Both the position numbers and the translations under genes were made by a program. A model generated the notes under the pieces. That model saw nothing but the letters and a program-made list of their open reading frames with translations. It had not been told where the DNA came from and did not search any database. A stretch of DNA of 64,000 nt. Origin: Streptomyces seoulensis (GTDB lineage Bacteria; Actinomycetota; Actinomycetes; Streptomycetales; Streptomycetaceae). Positions 1 through 7,838 of this stretch are shown here, piece after piece. Each line of letters opens with the position of its first letter. Position 1 is the first letter of the stretch. The DNA lies in NCBI RefSeq assembly GCF_022846655.1, contig NZ_AP025667.1:5741001-5805000 (forward strand), given 5' to 3'.

Positions 1-617
1 TTGATCTGGGTCGCCGGGTTGGTCTGCCAGTCGGCGCCCACCGAGGACATCTTGGAGCCGGGCAGGGCCTGGAAGAGGCCGTAGGCGCCGGAAGAGGCGT
101 TGACCGCGCGGTAGTTCCAGCTCGACTCGTGGTTCACGATGTTGCTGAAGCACTGGAACTGGCCGGCGCCCACCATCTGCCGGGCCATGGCCTGGATCTG
201 GGCGACGGAGTAGCTGCTCTGGGGGGCGAAGCTGGAGACGTCGCGGACATCGTCGCGGCTGGCGGCGGCGGCCTTGGTCTCGGCACGCTCCTTGGCCAGC
301 TCGGCCGCCTTCTCGGCGTCCTTCTTCTTGGCGATGGCCGTCTCGGCGGCGGCCTTGCGGGCCGCTGCCTCCGCGTCCTTCTTGGCGCTCGCGTCGGCCG
401 CGATGGCCTGCGCGTCGGCCTGCTGCGTCAGGGACGCGGTCTGGACCTGCGCCTGCTGATCCGCGGGGAGCTCAGCGAGGAGCGTGGTGTCGGCGGCCGT
501 CGGCTCGGCGTCGTTGTTCTGCGCGACGCTGCCCGAGGCAACTCCGACGACGCTTCCTACGGCGGTGACCGCGGTGGCGGAGGCCACTGCGAATCCCCGG
601 ACCGAAATCCGGCTCAC
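1..617 (-). CDS. Secreted SLT-type lytic transglycosylase, C-terminus cut by window edge
   Basis: The visible product has an N-terminal hydrophobic segment typical of an export signal. An Ala/Lys/Glu-rich, probably coiled-coil linker follows (roughly residues 60-115). The last part is the start of an SLT/lysozyme-like fold with the catalytic-type Glu in NHESSWNYRAVN and the following GAYGLFQ motif. Such enzymes cleave the MurNAc-GlcNAc bond of peptidoglycan outside the membrane. I chose the GTG at 617 because GGAAGG lies just upstream. An in-frame ATG at 635 would add six residues but has a poorer ribosome site. The rest of the catalytic domain lies beyond base 1, so full length and active-site integrity cannot be judged. 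Confidence 0.85.
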   Translation of the reverse strand, partial: MSRISVRGFAVASATAVTAVGSVVGVASGSVAQNNDAEPTAADTTLLAELPADQQAQVQTASLTQQADAQAIAADASAKKDAEAAARKAAAETAIAKKKDAEKAAELAKERAETKAAAASRDDVRDVSSFAPQSSYSVAQIQAMARQMVGAGQFQCFSNIVNHESSWNYRAVNASSGAYGLFQALPGSKMSSVGADWQTNPATQI

Positions 618-917
618 ACGGTTTCCTTCCAGCATCGCCCGCTTCGGTGACCCTGGCGGACGCAATCGTGCCCCCTGACACTGGCCTCCCAATTCAAGGG
701 TCACGGGAGACACGGGCCCGGTGGGAACTCCCGCACAGGGAGCGCCGCGTGGTGCTCGGGCGGCATACGACGACGCTATGGAGTTGGCGACTTGCTCCGT
801 CGGATCGCGCCTGCCGGGGGGCTGGAGCGTGCCTCGGGGTACAGGTGTGTCGTATGCGGGGCCTGACAGGAGTGAGACTCTGCCGTAACCCGGCGGCGAG
901 TGGCAATTCCGGGTTGC

Positions 918-933
918 GTGTGAAAGCTCACAC
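918..933. promoter_or_regulatory. GTGTGA-N4-TCACAC palindrome upstream of the transglycosylase
   Basis: The 16-bp sequence GTGTGAAAGCTCACAC is an inverted repeat with 6-bp arms and a 4-bp centre, 301 bp upstream of the chosen start. The arms resemble CRP-family half-sites, but the spacer is 4 bp rather than the usual 6, so the cognate regulator is unknown. Confidence 0.3.
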
Positions 934-978
934 CTCGTTTGGCCCAAGGGAATTCAGGAAACCCCCACACGCGAAGAC

Positions 979-1014
979 GCCGCCCGGCTAAGCTCTTCGG
1001 CTTGTCCGGGCGGC
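979..1014 (-). terminator. Hairpin downstream of the PhoH-family gene
   Basis: GCCGCCCGG at 979-987 pairs perfectly with CCGGGCGGC at 1006-1014, with a second short AAGC/GCTT stem inside the loop. It begins 24 bp after the PhoH stop codon in the direction of transcription. There is no T-run, as is common for Streptomyces terminators. Confidence 0.5.
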
Positions 1015-1037
1015 GCCTGTGGTTGTCCGAGGACGGG

Positions 1038-2363
1038 TCAGATGTGGCCGTCTTCCAGCATTTCGGTCACCAGCGCCGCGATCTGGGACCTTTCGGACCG
1101 GGTCAGCGTGACGTGCGCGAAGAGCGGATGCCCCTTCAGCTTCTCCACGACGGCCACCACGCCGTCGTAGCGGCCGACACGCAGGTTGTCCCGCTGCGCC
1201 ACGTCATGGGTGAGCACCACCCGCGAGTTGGCGCCGATCCGGGAGAGCACCGTCAGGAGCACGTTGCGCTCCAGCGACTGCGCCTCGTCCACGATCACGA
1301 AGGCGTCGTGCAGCGAGCGGCCGCGGATGTGGGTGAGCGGGAGGACCTCCAGCATCCCGCGCGCCGTGATCTCCTCGATGACCTCCCGGCCGGCGACCGC
1401 CCCGAGCGTGTCGAAGACGGCCTGGGCCCAGGGGCCCATCTTCTCCGCCTCGCTGCCCGGGAGATACCCCAGCTCCTGCCCGCCGACCGCGTACAGCGGC
1501 CGGAACACCATCACCTTCTGGTGCTGACGGCGTTCCAGGACCGCCTCCAGGCCCGCGCACAGCGCCAGCGCCGACTTGCCGGTGCCCGCGCGGCCGCCCA
1601 TGGAGAGGATGCCGACGTCCGGATCGAGCAGCAGGTCGAGCGCGATGCGCTGCTCGGCGCTGCGGCCCTTGATGCCGAACGCCTCCCGGTCGCCGCGCAC
1701 CAGCCTGACGTTGCCGTCCGGGGTGACGCGGCCGAGCGCCTTGCCGCGCTCGGACTGGATGGTCAGTCCGGTGTGCACGGGCAGCTCGGCCGCCTCGGGG
1801 ACGAACACGTGGCCCTCCTCGAAGAGGATGTCCACCTGTTCACCGGGGAGCGTCAGCTCGGACATGCCGGTCCAGCCGGAGGAGTCCGTGATGGCGAGTT
1901 CGGCGCGGTACTCCTCGGCCAGCAGACCGACCGAGGACGCCTTGATCCTGAGCGGCAGGTCCTTCGACACGACGGTGACGTCGAACCCCTCGGCCTGGAG
2001 ATTCCGGGCCACCGCGAGGATGCGGGAGTCGTTGTCCCCCAGTCGGTAGCCGCTGGGCAGCACGCTGGGGTCCGAGTGGTTGAGCTCGACACGGACGGTC
2101 CCGCCGAGTTCCCCGATCGGGATGGGGGCGTCGAGACGGCCGTACCTGACCCGGTAGTCGTCCAGCAGACGCAGGGCCTGGCGGGCGAAGTAGCCGAGCT
2201 CGGGGTGGTGCCTCTTGGCCTCCAGCTCGGTGACCACCACGATCGGGAGCACTACCTCGTGCTCCTCGAAGCGGGTCACGGCGTTGGGGTCGGCCAGCAG
2301 GACGCTGGTGTCGAGAACATAGGTGCGCCGGTCGGGCTTGTGGCGCTTTGTGCTGGTCACCAC
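1038..2363 (-). CDS. PhoH-family ATPase with N-terminal PIN domain (PhoH2 type)
   Basis: A 441-residue cytoplasmic protein. Residues about 13-145 form a PIN nuclease domain with the acidic start VLDTSVLL (Asp18) and a later DNDSRIL segment. The C-terminal half is a PhoH ATPase with Walker [10 protein letters not shown] near residue 255 and Walker B VIVDEAQ near 354. In actinobacterial PhoH2 proteins this fusion has been reported to act as an ATP-dependent RNA helicase/RNase. The length and domain order match that family. The start is GTG at 2363 after a GAGGGGG ribosome site. It stands alone, followed by a hairpin, with no toxin-antitoxin partner obvious upstream. Confidence 0.9.
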   Translation of the reverse strand: MVTSTKRHKPDRRTYVLDTSVLLADPNAVTRFEEHEVVLPIVVVTELEAKRHHPELGYFARQALRLLDDYRVRYGRLDAPIPIGELGGTVRVELNHSDPSVLPSGYRLGDNDSRILAVARNLQAEGFDVTVVSKDLPLRIKASSVGLLAEEYRAELAITDSSGWTGMSELTLPGEQVDILFEEGHVFVPEAAELPVHTGLTIQSERGKALGRVTPDGNVRLVRGDREAFGIKGRSAEQRIALDLLLDPDVGILSMGGRAGTGKSALALCAGLEAVLERRQHQKVMVFRPLYAVGGQELGYLPGSEAEKMGPWAQAVFDTLGAVAGREVIEEITARGMLEVLPLTHIRGRSLHDAFVIVDEAQSLERNVLLTVLSRIGANSRVVLTHDVAQRDNLRVGRYDGVVAVVEKLKGHPLFAHVTLTRSERSQIAALVTEMLEDGHI

Positions 2364-2735
2364 GGAAGGACGTACCCCCTCGGATGAGGTCGGGGAGCGA
2401 CGAAGTGGACCTGGACCGGTCTACGGCCCCCGCGTGCGGCGGGCCGGCGACCGGCCCCCCGCGGCTGCTGCCGTGCGTGCGACGCACGGTAGGGCTGGTG
2501 CAAAGGGCCTCCCGGACGGGCGACCCCGTGCCGCCCGCTGAGTCCGACGCCCGTGGTTCGGGTGTCGGCCTGAGAGCGTTATGCCCTCGATCTAGTGCGG
2601 CCATGCAGAACGGGCCACCGGCAGGCCGGTGAACTCCTTGTTACTTCCCGGCGAGGCCGGGTACACGAGAACACCCCGCCGGGCCGGTGCCGACGGGGTG
2701 CGAGGTGTGTCATCGGGTGGGGGCGGGACGCCCGG
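2364..2735. other. Intergenic region between uppS-like and phoH-like genes
   Basis: About 370 bases that must contain the promoter of the PhoH gene. A hairpin lies near the uppS stop (listed separately). I see no conserved small ORF, RNA gene or repeat. Confidence 0.5.
2672..2700 (-). terminator. Hairpin downstream of uppS-like gene
   Basis: CACCCCG at 2672-2678 pairs with CGGGGTG at 2694-2700. The stem continues through CGG/CCG with one mismatch. It lies 36 bp past the uppS stop on the minus strand and has no T-tract. Confidence 0.4.
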
Positions 2736-3509
2736 TCAGCCGCCGTAGCGGCGGTGACGTGCGGCGTAGTCGCGCAGGGCGCGCAGGAAGTCGACCTTGC
2801 GGAAGGCCGGCCAGAAGACCTCGCAGAAGTAGTACTCCGAGTGGGCGGTCTGCCAGAGCATGAACCCGGAGAGCCGCTGCTCACCGCTGGTACGGATCAC
2901 CAGGTCGGGGTCGGGCTGGGCGCCGGTGTAGAGGTGGCGGCCGATCATGTCGACGTCGACGGACTCGGCGAGGTCGGCCATGGTGACGCCCTTCTCCTGG
3001 GCGTCGGCCAGCATGGAGCGCACGGCGTCGGCGATCTCCTGGCGGCCGCCGTAGCCGATGGCGACGTTGACCACTATGCCGTCGACGTGGGCGGTGCCCT
3101 CCTCGGCCTCCTTCAGCGTCCGCTGCATCCCGGCGGGCAGCAGATCACGGGTGCCGACGTGGTGCACCCGCCAGCGGCCGTCCTCGGCGAGGGTGCGCAC
3201 GACCCCGTCGATGATGTCGAGGAGCGGGCCCAGCTCGTCCTGCGGCCGGTCGAAGTTGTCCGTGGACAGCAGCCAGAGGGTGACGACCTTGACGTCGGTC
3301 TCGCTGCACCAGCCGAGGAATTCCTCGATCTTCTCGGCGCCGGCCCGGTGACCGTGGACCGTGCTGGAACCCGCGGCCTTCGCCCAGCGGCGGTTGCCGT
3401 CCATGATGACGCCGATGTGCTCCGGCACCGACGCGTGGTCCAGGTGACCTTCCACCCGGCGTGCGTAGAGCCTGACCAGCAGGCCGCGCAGCTTGTCGCG
3501 CAGGTTCAC
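2736..3509 (-). CDS. uppS: Isoprenyl (cis-prenyl) diphosphate synthase, UppS family
   Basis: A 257-residue cis-prenyltransferase that condenses isopentenyl diphosphate onto an allylic primer, supplying the polyprenyl carrier for cell-wall synthesis. The family signature MDGNRRWAK is present at about residues 36-44 with the essential Asp37. The C-terminal RTSGEQRLSGFMLWQ motif, which binds the homoallylic substrate, is also intact. The size is normal. Streptomyces often encode two UppS-like enzymes. The main copy usually neighbours recO, which is absent here, so this may be the second paralogue and its product chain length is uncertain. The start is the ATG at 3509. Confidence 0.93.
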   Translation of the reverse strand: MNLRDKLRGLLVRLYARRVEGHLDHASVPEHIGVIMDGNRRWAKAAGSSTVHGHRAGAEKIEEFLGWCSETDVKVVTLWLLSTDNFDRPQDELGPLLDIIDGVVRTLAEDGRWRVHHVGTRDLLPAGMQRTLKEAEEGTAHVDGIVVNVAIGYGGRQEIADAVRSMLADAQEKGVTMADLAESVDVDMIGRHLYTGAQPDPDLVIRTSGEQRLSGFMLWQTAHSEYYFCEVFWPAFRKVDFLRALRDYAARHRRYGG

Positions 3510-3895
3510 GTGAGAGCCCCTCCATTACGCCGCGGTTGCGGTCCCCGCGAACGGCGAGCCTACCCGCGGGGCGCACGCCCAAGAAAAACGGGCCGGTCCG
3601 TGGGGGGGGAGACGGACCGGCCCGAGGGGGGGTTTCCACCATAACCCTTTGTGAGGGAAGAAGCGCGACTCGGCGCGCCATAACTACTCTGCGCAGTCAC
3701 CCGGCGACACCACGGTGGGCCCGGAATGCTTGGTTCAGGGGTGTCCGGTGGCCGATTCGCATCGGATTCCCAGGCGATTCGTCCTGTCAGCGAACGATCA
3801 TCAGGTTTTCAGGCCACTTCAGCGACCCCGGCGAGCGCCGCGCGGCGTCCCTCCGAAGGGCGACCCCGCCGACGAACGGTGACTTGACGATTCCG
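3510..3895. other. Intergenic region upstream of uppS-like gene
   Basis: About 385 bases. A strong terminator hairpin occupies 3581-3623. The remainder (3624-3895) lies 3' of the methyltransferase gene and has no ORF with convincing coding character. The uppS promoter should lie between 3510 and 3580, but I see no clear consensus. Confidence 0.5.
3581..3623 (-). terminator. Intrinsic terminator with T-tract
   Basis: GGGCCGGTCCGT (3590-3601) pairs perfectly with ACGGACCGGCCC (3612-3623) around a G-rich loop. Read on the minus strand it is followed by CGTTTTTCTT. It would stop transcription coming from the methyltransferase/GNAT operon before uppS. Confidence 0.75.
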
Positions 3896-4720
3896 CTAAG
3901 CGACGGCCGGCTTCCGGGCCACGAACAGATGGCGCGTGCTGTGCGCCACGAACGGGCCGTCGGCCGTGATCTCCTCGTGCAGCGCGCGCAACCGGTCCCC
4001 GTACGCCTCCACGGTGAAGCCCGGCACCATCCAGACCACCTTGCGCAGGAAGTGCACCACGGCGGCGATGTCGTGGAACTCCATCCGCAGCCGCGCCGTC
4101 CGCACCTCCTCGACCTCCAGCCCGGCCGCCCGCGCCCCGGCGCTCTCCCGGTCGGGATGCCGGGCCCCGCGCACCGCTTCCGGCAGGGGCCCGAGGAAGT
4201 ACTCCACCAGCTCGAAGACGCTTGCCGGTCCGACGTGCTGCGCGAAGTACGTGCCGCCCGGCCGCAGCACCCGCGCGATCTCCGGCCAGTCCGGGGTCAC
4301 CGGGTGCCTGCTCAGCACCAGGTCGAAGGCGCCGTCCGCGAACGGCAGCGGCGCGTCGTCCGGGGCCGCGACGACCACGACACCGCGCGGGCCGAGCAGC
4401 GCGGCCGCCTTGGCCACGTTCGGCGGCCAGCCCTCGGTGGCCGCGAGCAGCGCCGGACGGGCCGGGGCGGCCTGCTCCAGGGCGAAGCCGAGCACCTCCC
4501 CGCCGCCGGTCTGCACGTCGAGCGCCGCCTCCGCCCGCGCCAGCCGCTCCCCCGCCGACCGGGCGTACCCCCACCGCGGCCGCTCCTCCGTGGCCCGCCC
4601 CGCGAACCACGAGAAGTCCCACCCCTCGGTGGGCACGGCCGCGCCTTCGGCCACGAGTTCCTCGAAAGTCCTGCTCCGCGCCATGGGGTCGATGGTCCAG
4701 GAGCGGGGGCCGGGCGTCAT
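3896..4720 (-). CDS. Class I SAM-dependent methyltransferase
   Basis: A 274-residue soluble protein with a Rossmann methyltransferase domain. A motif I-like segment, VQTGGGEVLGFALE, lies near residues 69-82. A later VLRPGGTYFAQHVGP strand-loop is typical of the Methyltransf_11/25 families. The substrate cannot be deduced. The ATG at 4720 overlaps the stop of the upstream GNAT gene (ATGA), so the two are translationally coupled. An internal ATG at 4684 (MARSRTFEEL) is an alternative start but has no ribosome site. Enzymes of this type are common in Streptomyces, and nothing nearby hints at a pathway. Confidence 0.8.
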   Translation of the reverse strand: MTPGPRSWTIDPMARSRTFEELVAEGAAVPTEGWDFSWFAGRATEERPRWGYARSAGERLARAEAALDVQTGGGEVLGFALEQAAPARPALLAATEGWPPNVAKAAALLGPRGVVVVAAPDDAPLPFADGAFDLVLSRHPVTPDWPEIARVLRPGGTYFAQHVGPASVFELVEYFLGPLPEAVRGARHPDRESAGARAAGLEVEEVRTARLRMEFHDIAAVVHFLRKVVWMVPGFTVEAYGDRLRALHEEITADGPFVAHSTRHLFVARKPAVA

Positions 4721-5196
4721 GGGGTTTTCGGGGCGGGGCCGTCGAGGACCAGGAGCAGGTGCCCTTCGCCGTCGGCCGTCCCCACGCGCGCGAAGCCGTG
4801 CTTCTCCAGCAGGGCGACCGAGGCGGTGTTGCCGGCGAACGGGTCGGCGTACAGGGGGCGTACGGGGTCCAGGGCGAGGAAGAGGGCTAGGGCGCGGCTG
4901 CCGATGCCCCGGCCCCAGTAGGGGCGGCCCAGCCAGTAGCCGACGAAGCGTCTGCCGTCTTCCTGCGCCCAGGAGACGATGTTGCCCGCGACCTCGCCGC
5001 CGGCGGTGACCGTCCGCACCAGGGAGTCCGGGCCGGGCAGGACGCGGGTGCGCCAGTGGGTGAGGAAGGCGTCCCTGGGGCGCGGGGTGAACCGGGACCT
5101 GCGCACGGCCTCCGGGTCGTGTTCGAAGGCGAGGAAGAGTTCGAGGTCGTCCTCGGTCACGCCGCGCAGGCGCACGTCTTCTGGCTCGGCTGTCAT
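4717..5196 (-). CDS. GNAT-family N-acetyltransferase (RimJ/RimL-like)
   Basis: A 159-residue acetyl-CoA-dependent acyltransferase. The N-terminus (VRLRGVTEDDLELFLAFEHD) matches the RimJ/RimL-type GNAT pattern. The acetyl-CoA loop is GYWLGRPYWGRGIGSRAL at about residues 91-108, and a GNTASVALLEKHGF segment follows. Substrates of this subgroup range from ribosomal proteins to small amines, so function stays open. The start ATG at 5196 was chosen because conserved GNAT sequence begins immediately after it. It is coupled to the downstream methyltransferase by an ATGA overlap. Confidence 0.85.
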   Translation of the reverse strand: MTAEPEDVRLRGVTEDDLELFLAFEHDPEAVRRSRFTPRPRDAFLTHWRTRVLPGPDSLVRTVTAGGEVAGNIVSWAQEDGRRFVGYWLGRPYWGRGIGSRALALFLALDPVRPLYADPFAGNTASVALLEKHGFARVGTADGEGHLLLVLDGPAPKTP

Positions 5197-5277
5197 GGTC
5201 CGGAGTGTGGCAGGGGGCACCGACAATCGCGTGGGCCGTGTGGACGGTGGGTACGGTCCGGGCGGAGGTGGGGCCGG

Positions 5278-5634
5278 ATGGCGCGGTGGCGGGACGGGCG
5301 GGGCGTGCTGACGATCCATCGGCGGGGCGAGGAGTTGCGCGTGCCGCTGGAACTGGCGGTGTCCTATCGGGCGCGGACCCGGGGCCTGCTCGGGCGGGAC
5401 GCGGTCGAGGGGGCGCTGCTGCTGTCGCCGGCCGCGAGTGTGCACACGTTCGGGATGCGGATGGCCATCGACGTGGCGTACCTGGACCGGTCCCTCAGGG
5501 TCGTCGCCATCCGCACGATGGAGCCGGGGCGCCTGGGGCTGCCCCGGCTCCGGTCCCGGCACGTGCTGGAGGCGGGGGCCGGGGTGATGGCCGGGTGGGG
5601 GCTGGCGGCGGGCGTGCGGGTGTCGGTCGGCTAG
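5278..5634 (+). CDS. DUF192 family protein
   Basis: A 118-residue protein matching the small DUF192 fold, which often occurs as a stand-alone exported or cytoplasmic protein of unknown role. The family core is visible: RARTRGLLGRD, then HTFGMRMAIDVAYLD and RVVAIRTMEPGR. The ATG at 5278 gives the normal length for the family. No signal peptide is evident. It is a lone plus-strand gene whose stop lies three bases from the convergent OmpA-domain gene. No function should be assigned. Confidence 0.75.
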   Translation: MARWRDGRGVLTIHRRGEELRVPLELAVSYRARTRGLLGRDAVEGALLLSPAASVHTFGMRMAIDVAYLDRSLRVVAIRTMEPGRLGLPRLRSRHVLEAGAGVMAGWGLAAGVRVSVG

Positions 5635-5637
5635 GCG

Positions 5638-6264
5638 CTACTGGGCGGTGCGGGGGAAGGAGACCTCCACGCGGCGGTTCTTCTTGCGGCCGGCCTCGGT
5701 GGAGTTGTCGGCGATGGGGTACTGCTCGCCGTAGCCGCGTACCTCGAAGGTGACGTCGGGGGCGTTGAGATCCTGGTCCAGTACGGCCTGCACTGCATTG
5801 GCCCGGCGCTTGGACAGGGCGTCGCCGTGGGCGGAGGAGCCCAGGTCGTCGGTGAAGCCGAAGACGCGTACGCGGGTGGCCTTATGCTTCTCGATCTCCG
5901 CGGCGATGGTGTTGATACGGGCGCGGGCCTCGGGGCCGAGCTTGGCGCTGTCCTTACCGAAGAGGACTTCCGCCTGGAGGGCGAAGGTGACGTCGGCGTT
6001 GGTGTCCTCGCGGCGCTCGTCCCCGCTCTGGTCCTCGACGACCGACTTGATGTCCAGCACCTTCGCCCCGGCCAGGGTGGCCCCCTCCGGCAACTTCAGA
6101 TCCGGATCGGTGGCGTCCACCTCCACGGGCGCGGTCGCGCTGGGCTCGGTGCCGGGGGGTTCGCTGGGGCCGTCGGCGTGGGCGGGGGTGAGGGGGGTGA
6201 GGGGGGTGAGGAGGGCTGCGGTCGCGGCGGTGGCGAGGAGGCGGGCGAGACGGGTGGTGGTCAC
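5638..6264 (-). CDS. Secreted OmpA-domain protein at end of Tad locus
   Basis: A 208-residue protein with a Sec-type signal peptide ending near AHA-DG. It has a Pro/Glu-rich linker and an OmpA/MotB peptidoglycan-binding domain from about residue 90. The domain motifs are visible: FGKDSAKLGPEARA, VRVFGFTDDLGSSAHGDALSKRRA and GYGEQYPIADNSTEAGRKKNRRVEV. In Gram-positives such domains anchor surface machinery non-covalently to peptidoglycan. Its start is seven bases after the stop of the lipoprotein gene, and it sits at the end of the Tad/Flp run. An envelope-anchoring role for that system is plausible but inferred. The signal peptide carries a triplicated Leu-Thr-Pro encoded by an exact 9-bp tandem repeat. 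Confidence 0.85.
   Translation of the reverse strand: MTTTRLARLLATAATAALLTPLTPLTPAHADGPSEPPGTEPSATAPVEVDATDPDLKLPEGATLAGAKVLDIKSVVEDQSGDERREDTNADVTFALQAEVLFGKDSAKLGPEARARINTIAAEIEKHKATRVRVFGFTDDLGSSAHGDALSKRRANAVQAVLDQDLNAPDVTFEVRGYGEQYPIADNSTEAGRKKNRRVEVSFPRTAQ
6184..6210. repeat. Three exact tandem copies of GGGGGTGAG in a signal-peptide coding region
   Basis: The 9-bp unit GGGGGTGAG occurs three times head to tail. On the minus strand it encodes consecutive Leu-Thr-Pro triplets in the signal peptide of the OmpA-domain protein. The repeat length is a multiple of three, so copy changes would keep frame. Confidence 0.8.
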
Positions 6265-6271
6265 TTTGGCC

Positions 6272-6853
6272 TCAGCCGGTGATTTTGAAGGTGGCGGTGG
6301 GGAAGGTGGGCAGTTGGAAGGTGATCTCGCCCGCGCCCTCGGGCGGTGCCGGGAATTGCATGAAGATCGGCACGGTGTCCCCGGCCTTGACGCTCTGCAC
6401 GCCGGCGGTGGTGAGCGGCCTCCCGTCCGTGTCGCGCAGAACGTAGTAGCGCTTCCTGCCCTTCGGGTCCACCAACGTGGCGCCTCCGAACGACTGCCCG
6501 TTCTTCATGATCTCGGTCTCGTTTCCCGTCAGTTGTGACGAGAGAACCGCGTCATGGCTTCCGTCGTTCTTGAGCTGCGCGTTGATCGTGAGAAAGCCAC
6601 CCGCGTCACGCGTGGCCGAGGTGATCTTCAGCGTCAGGCCATCGGGACCCCGCAGCTCCGCGAGCGGGTCCGCGGACTGGCCTTCCTGCGGGCTCGGCGC
6701 CGAACCACCGTCATGAGACGCCGAGGCGGTGCCCGTGGGTTTCTTGTCGCCGTCTCCGTCACCACCGCAGCCGGCGGCACCGAGCATCAGCGCCAACGTG
6801 ATGCCGATGGTGGCGACGCCCGTGCGGGCCTTCGCATTGGACCCGATGTTCAT
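6272..6853 (-). CDS. Putative lipoprotein of Tad locus
   Basis: A 193-residue protein with a signal peptide ending in the lipobox LGAAGC (Cys about residue 29). A Gly/Asp/Ser-rich linker follows, then a beta-rich domain with a KITSATRDAGGFLTINAQLKN-like core. The pattern resembles DUF4352-type immunoglobulin-like domains found in bacterial lipoproteins, but the match is only by general character. It should be anchored on the outer face of the membrane. It lies between the TadG-like gene and the OmpA-domain gene on the same strand, probably as part of the same transcript. I do not recognise a specific function. Confidence 0.65.
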   Translation of the reverse strand: MNIGSNAKARTGVATIGITLALMLGAAGCGGDGDGDKKPTGTASASHDGGSAPSPQEGQSADPLAELRGPDGLTLKITSATRDAGGFLTINAQLKNDGSHDAVLSSQLTGNETEIMKNGQSFGGATLVDPKGRKRYYVLRDTDGRPLTTAGVQSVKAGDTVPIFMQFPAPPEGAGEITFQLPTFPTATFKITG

Positions 6854-6886
6854 GCCCGCTTCCTCTTTCCGCTCATCGTCCGCTCG

Positions 6887-7498
6887 TCAATCTGCCAGAT
6901 GGACATCGAACAAGTCCTCGGGCTTGGGGAGATCGCCAAGTTTCTTCGGGTCCAGCTTCCAGATCTTGCCGTCGCAATGGAGCGCGGGCAGAGGCACGAC
7001 GTCGGCTCCCTCGTCAGGAACATCCTCGTCCGGAAGATCGAAATCGCAGCTCGACTTGATCACGGCGGTGGCGGAGCGGGTGGACTGGATGTCACTCACG
7101 CCCGGAACGACCGAGTCGCCCACCGTCTTGTTGGTCTTCACCTCGACGTGGATCTCCAGCGGCTGCGAATCGTCGCACTGCAGCACCCGGGCATCGTTCT
7201 GAGCGGCGAGCTCATCAGCCCTCCAGCACGAGGGGCCCACGTCTGTCAGGCCGTGCAGGATGTCGTCCCACCTGGTCGGGTCCGCGAGGTCGGTCAGCCA
7301 CTTGCCCGCGAGCAGGTCCCGGCGGTCCTGCGCCGCCGCGAGGGCCGCCGCGTCCGCCGCGGTCTGCGCACCGCTCCTGTTCACCGCGGCCTGACCGACG
7401 GCAAGGTAGGCGAAGGCAAGAAAGAGCAGGCCCGCCGCCACTGTGATGTAGATGGGAAAGGCCTGCCCGCTGTCGCCGTGTCCGCGCCGGAAGATCAG
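6887..7498 (-). CDS. TadG-like pilus-assembly protein (non-canonical CTG start)
   Basis: The N-terminus reads GHGDSGQAFPIYITVAAG, followed by a hydrophobic helix and NRSGAQTAADAAALAAAQ. This matches the putative Flp pilus-assembly TadE/G-like group, whose members have one N-terminal transmembrane helix and a long extracellular domain. No ATG, GTG or TTG precedes the conserved N-terminus in frame. The only plausible start is the CTG at 7498, which overlaps the pilin stop as CTGA. A GTG inside the membrane helix would truncate it. The product is about 203 residues. The C-terminal two-thirds is acidic with several Cys and is probably surface exposed. A frameshift at the 5' end cannot be excluded. 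Confidence 0.7.
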   Translation of the reverse strand: MIFRRGHGDSGQAFPIYITVAAGLLFLAFAYLAVGQAAVNRSGAQTAADAAALAAAQDRRDLLAGKWLTDLADPTRWDDILHGLTDVGPSCWRADELAAQNDARVLQCDDSQPLEIHVEVKTNKTVGDSVVPGVSDIQSTRSATAVIKSSCDFDLPDEDVPDEGADVVPLPALHCDGKIWKLDPKKLGDLPKPEDLFDVHLAD

Positions 7499-7725
7499 GT
7501 GATCTGCGTGATCTTTGTCTTGATCTTGTCCAGGATCGTCTTTCCGATATCCGTTCCCGTGATCGCCAGGACGATCGCCACCACCACGGCGATGATGCCC
7601 AGATACTCGACGGCGGTCTGCCCCTTGTCCCCGGCGCGCCGCTGAACCGCCGCGACCGTCGTGTTCTTCCAGCCGTTCACCAGCACCTTTGTCGCCACGG
7701 CTGTCTTCAGCAGCAGATCGCTCAC
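7495..7725 (-). CDS. flp: Flp/Fap-type pilin subunit
   Basis: A 76-residue class IVb prepilin. A short basic leader ends in GDKGQTAVEYLGI, the site where prepilin peptidase cuts before a hydrophobic helix (IIAVVVAIVLAITG). Glu and Tyr follow in the usual positions. The start GTG at 7725 has a GGAGGAGAG ribosome site eight bases upstream. An ATG further upstream (MTTVEESS...) would place that site inside the coding region. It is expected to be the major structural subunit of the pilus built by the surrounding tad genes. No prepilin peptidase gene is present in this window. Confidence 0.88.
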   Translation of the reverse strand: MSDLLLKTAVATKVLVNGWKNTTVAAVQRRAGDKGQTAVEYLGIIAVVVAIVLAITGTDIGKTILDKIKTKITQIT

Positions 7726-7838
7726 GGAACTCTCCTCCACCGTAGTCATCGAAGCGAGAACCGTAGGGCAGCAAGTGCCGTCCTGTAGAGGGCCCCTGGG
7801 CCCAGGACAGGGCCCATTCGGTGCGGGATAATCGCATC

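Larger units (their letters stand above)
618..1037. other. Intergenic region between phoH-like gene and transglycosylase gene
   Basis: About 420 bases without a credible gene. It holds a hairpin just after the PhoH stop and a GTGTGA/TCACAC palindrome (both listed separately). The remainder would be a leader of about 300 nt for the transglycosylase. Some Streptomyces wall-hydrolase genes carry a ydaO-type c-di-AMP riboswitch in such leaders, but I do not see its conserved core here. Confidence 0.5.

Noticed and set aside
618..1037. ydaO-type c-di-AMP riboswitch in the transglycosylase leader
   Set aside because: Such riboswitches precede some Streptomyces wall-hydrolase genes, but I cannot find the conserved core sequences on either strand here.
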